NCBI GenBank assembly: GCA_964036665.1
Contig: OZ038527.1
Location: forward strand, 13,609,835-13,673,834
Length of the DNA stretch: 64,000 nucleotides
Direction of reading: 5' to 3'
Source of the DNA: Gordius sp. MW1
Lineage: Eukaryota > Nematomorpha > Gordioida > Gordea > Gordiidae
Of the stretch, positions 62,891-64,000 are shown in pieces. Within the stretch, counting starts at the first letter, position 1. Every line of letters starts with the position of its first letter. The translations under genes and the position numbers were made by a program. The notes under the pieces are model-generated. The model was not told the DNA's origin and did not search any database. It was given only the letters and a program-made list of their open reading frames with translations.

Positions 62891-64000
62891 ATTGTTGCGA
62901 TTAGTTTGTTGTATCAAACGTGACTGCTTAATTTTTGAAAACTGCTCTATGCGATCATGATTTCAAAGTAATAGTTTTCTAATTTAGATAAATTTTTACT
63001 TTTTATCATGGAAACAACGTCTAAAAACGACAACTTTCATCGGATGAATACTGTTGAATAAAAAAATGTGAAAATTTTTGAGGTAAAAATATTTATTTTT
63101 TTCAATTCTATGTGAAAGAGCTTGAAAAAATATATAAAAGTAAGCCGATTTGAGAATCCTATTATCCTTGATTGACTTCCGAAAAGAGGTTTTAAGCTGC
63201 GAGAACTATCATTTTGACAAAAGACAACGTTTTATTGTTGCGATTAGTTTGTTGTATCGCAACGTGAGTGCTTAATTTTTAAAAACTGCTCTATGCAATC
63301 ATGATTTCAAAGTAATAGTTTTCTGATTCTGATAAATTTTTACTTTTTATCATGGACGCAACGTCTGAAAACGACAACTTTCATCGGATGAATACGGTTG
63401 AAATAAAAAAATGTGGAAAATTTTAAGGTAAATATATTTATTTTTTTCGATTCTATGTGAAAGAGCTTGAAAAAATATATAAAAGTAAGCCGATTTGAGA
63501 ATCCTATTATCTTCGATTGACTTCCGAAAAGAGGTTTTAAGCTCCGAGAACTATCATTTTGACAAAAGACAACGTTTTATTGTTGCGATTAGTTTGTTGT
63601 ATCGTAACGTGAGTGCTTAATTTTTGAAAATTGCTCTATGCGATCATGATTTCAAAGTAATAGTTTTCTGATTCTGATAAATTTTTACTTTTTATCATGG
63701 AAACAACGTCTGAAAACGACAGCTTTCATCGGATGAATACGGTTGAATAAAAAATGTGAAAAATTTTGAGGTAAAAATATTCATTTTTTCCGATTCTATG
63801 TGAAAGAGCGGATAAAAATATATAAAAATAAGCCAATTTGAGAATCCTATTATCCTCGATTGACTTCCGAAAAGAGGTTTTAAGCTGCGAGAACTATCAT
63901 TTTGACAAAAGACAACGTTTTATTGTTGCGATTAGTTTGTTGTATCAAACGTGAGTGCTTAATTTTTGAAAACTGCTCTATGCGATCATGATTTCAAAGT

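Larger units (their letters stand above)
48757..64000. repeat. Satellite array, domain II, right part
   Basis: The array resumes in mid-monomer exactly where it was broken at 42692 and continues to the window edge in the same orientation. Monomers are of domain II type. Local length variants occur, such as loss of about 15 bp before TTGACTTCC near 54960, a deletion near 54288, and a missing T in CCGATTGAG at 58028 and 60759. Two block duplications are visible here, with 1713-bp and 2731-bp offsets. No gene, RNA gene or second mobile element is visible. Confidence 0.97.

Noticed and set aside
1-64000. CRISPR array
   Set aside because: The whole 343-bp unit is repeated without unique spacers, and there are no cas genes. 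This is eukaryotic satellite DNA.
1-64000. CENP-B box in the monomer
   Set aside because: TTCG occurs (TTTCGATTCTATG), but the required CGGG at the matching distance is absent from every monomer I inspected.

Overview
The window is almost entirely one AT-rich tandem satellite with a monomer of about 343 bp. There are roughly 168 monomers, all head-to-tail in one orientation. Two things interrupt it: a complete 6.06-kb LTR retrotransposon at 42693-48756 and a roughly 140-bp poly-T-led insert at 41272-41411. No host protein-coding, tRNA or rRNA gene is visible. The sequence is eukaryotic, and a metazoan (arthropod-like) genome is the best guess: the satellite is long and organised in higher-order repeats, and the element has a Ty3/gypsy-type pol and a primer-binding site for a metazoan-type tRNA-Leu(CAG). 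The species cannot be named from the sequence.

Satellite layout. Domain I (1 to about 12.09 kb) has its own diagnostic variants: AGCCAATTTG, GTGAGGGCTT alternating with GTGAGTGCTT, and TAGTAATATT. Domain II (about 12.09 kb to the end) is mostly AGCCGATTTG and GCAATCATG types. The two meet inside one chimeric monomer. Blocks of many monomers are copied at fixed offsets within the array: 7543 bp (22 monomers), 5831 bp (17), 2731 bp (8), 2408 bp (7), 1713 bp (5), 1375 bp (4) and 1362 bp (4). This is the expected record of repeated unequal exchange or amplification.

The retrotransposon lies on the minus strand. In its own direction it reads: 5-bp target duplication, 5' LTR (48373-48756, with TATA box), tRNA-Leu primer site, about 0.6 kb of AT-rich leader without gag, a very short gag with a CCHC zinc knuckle, an in-frame UGA, an intact 1.03-kaa pol (protease, reverse transcriptase, RNase H, integrase), a 1.05-kb 3' region with a GC-rich ORF carrying a second CCHC-like motif, polypurine tract, 3' LTR (42693-43077) and target duplication. 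The LTRs differ by two substitutions and one G-tract length change, so the insertion is young. Removing the element and one target copy restores a normal monomer.

The least ordinary features are in this element: Gag and Pol share a frame across a single UGA with no AUG for pol before the protease active site, no capsid-sized gag is present, and a compositionally foreign ORF follows pol. The rest is satellite turnover. I did not find a new multi-gene system.
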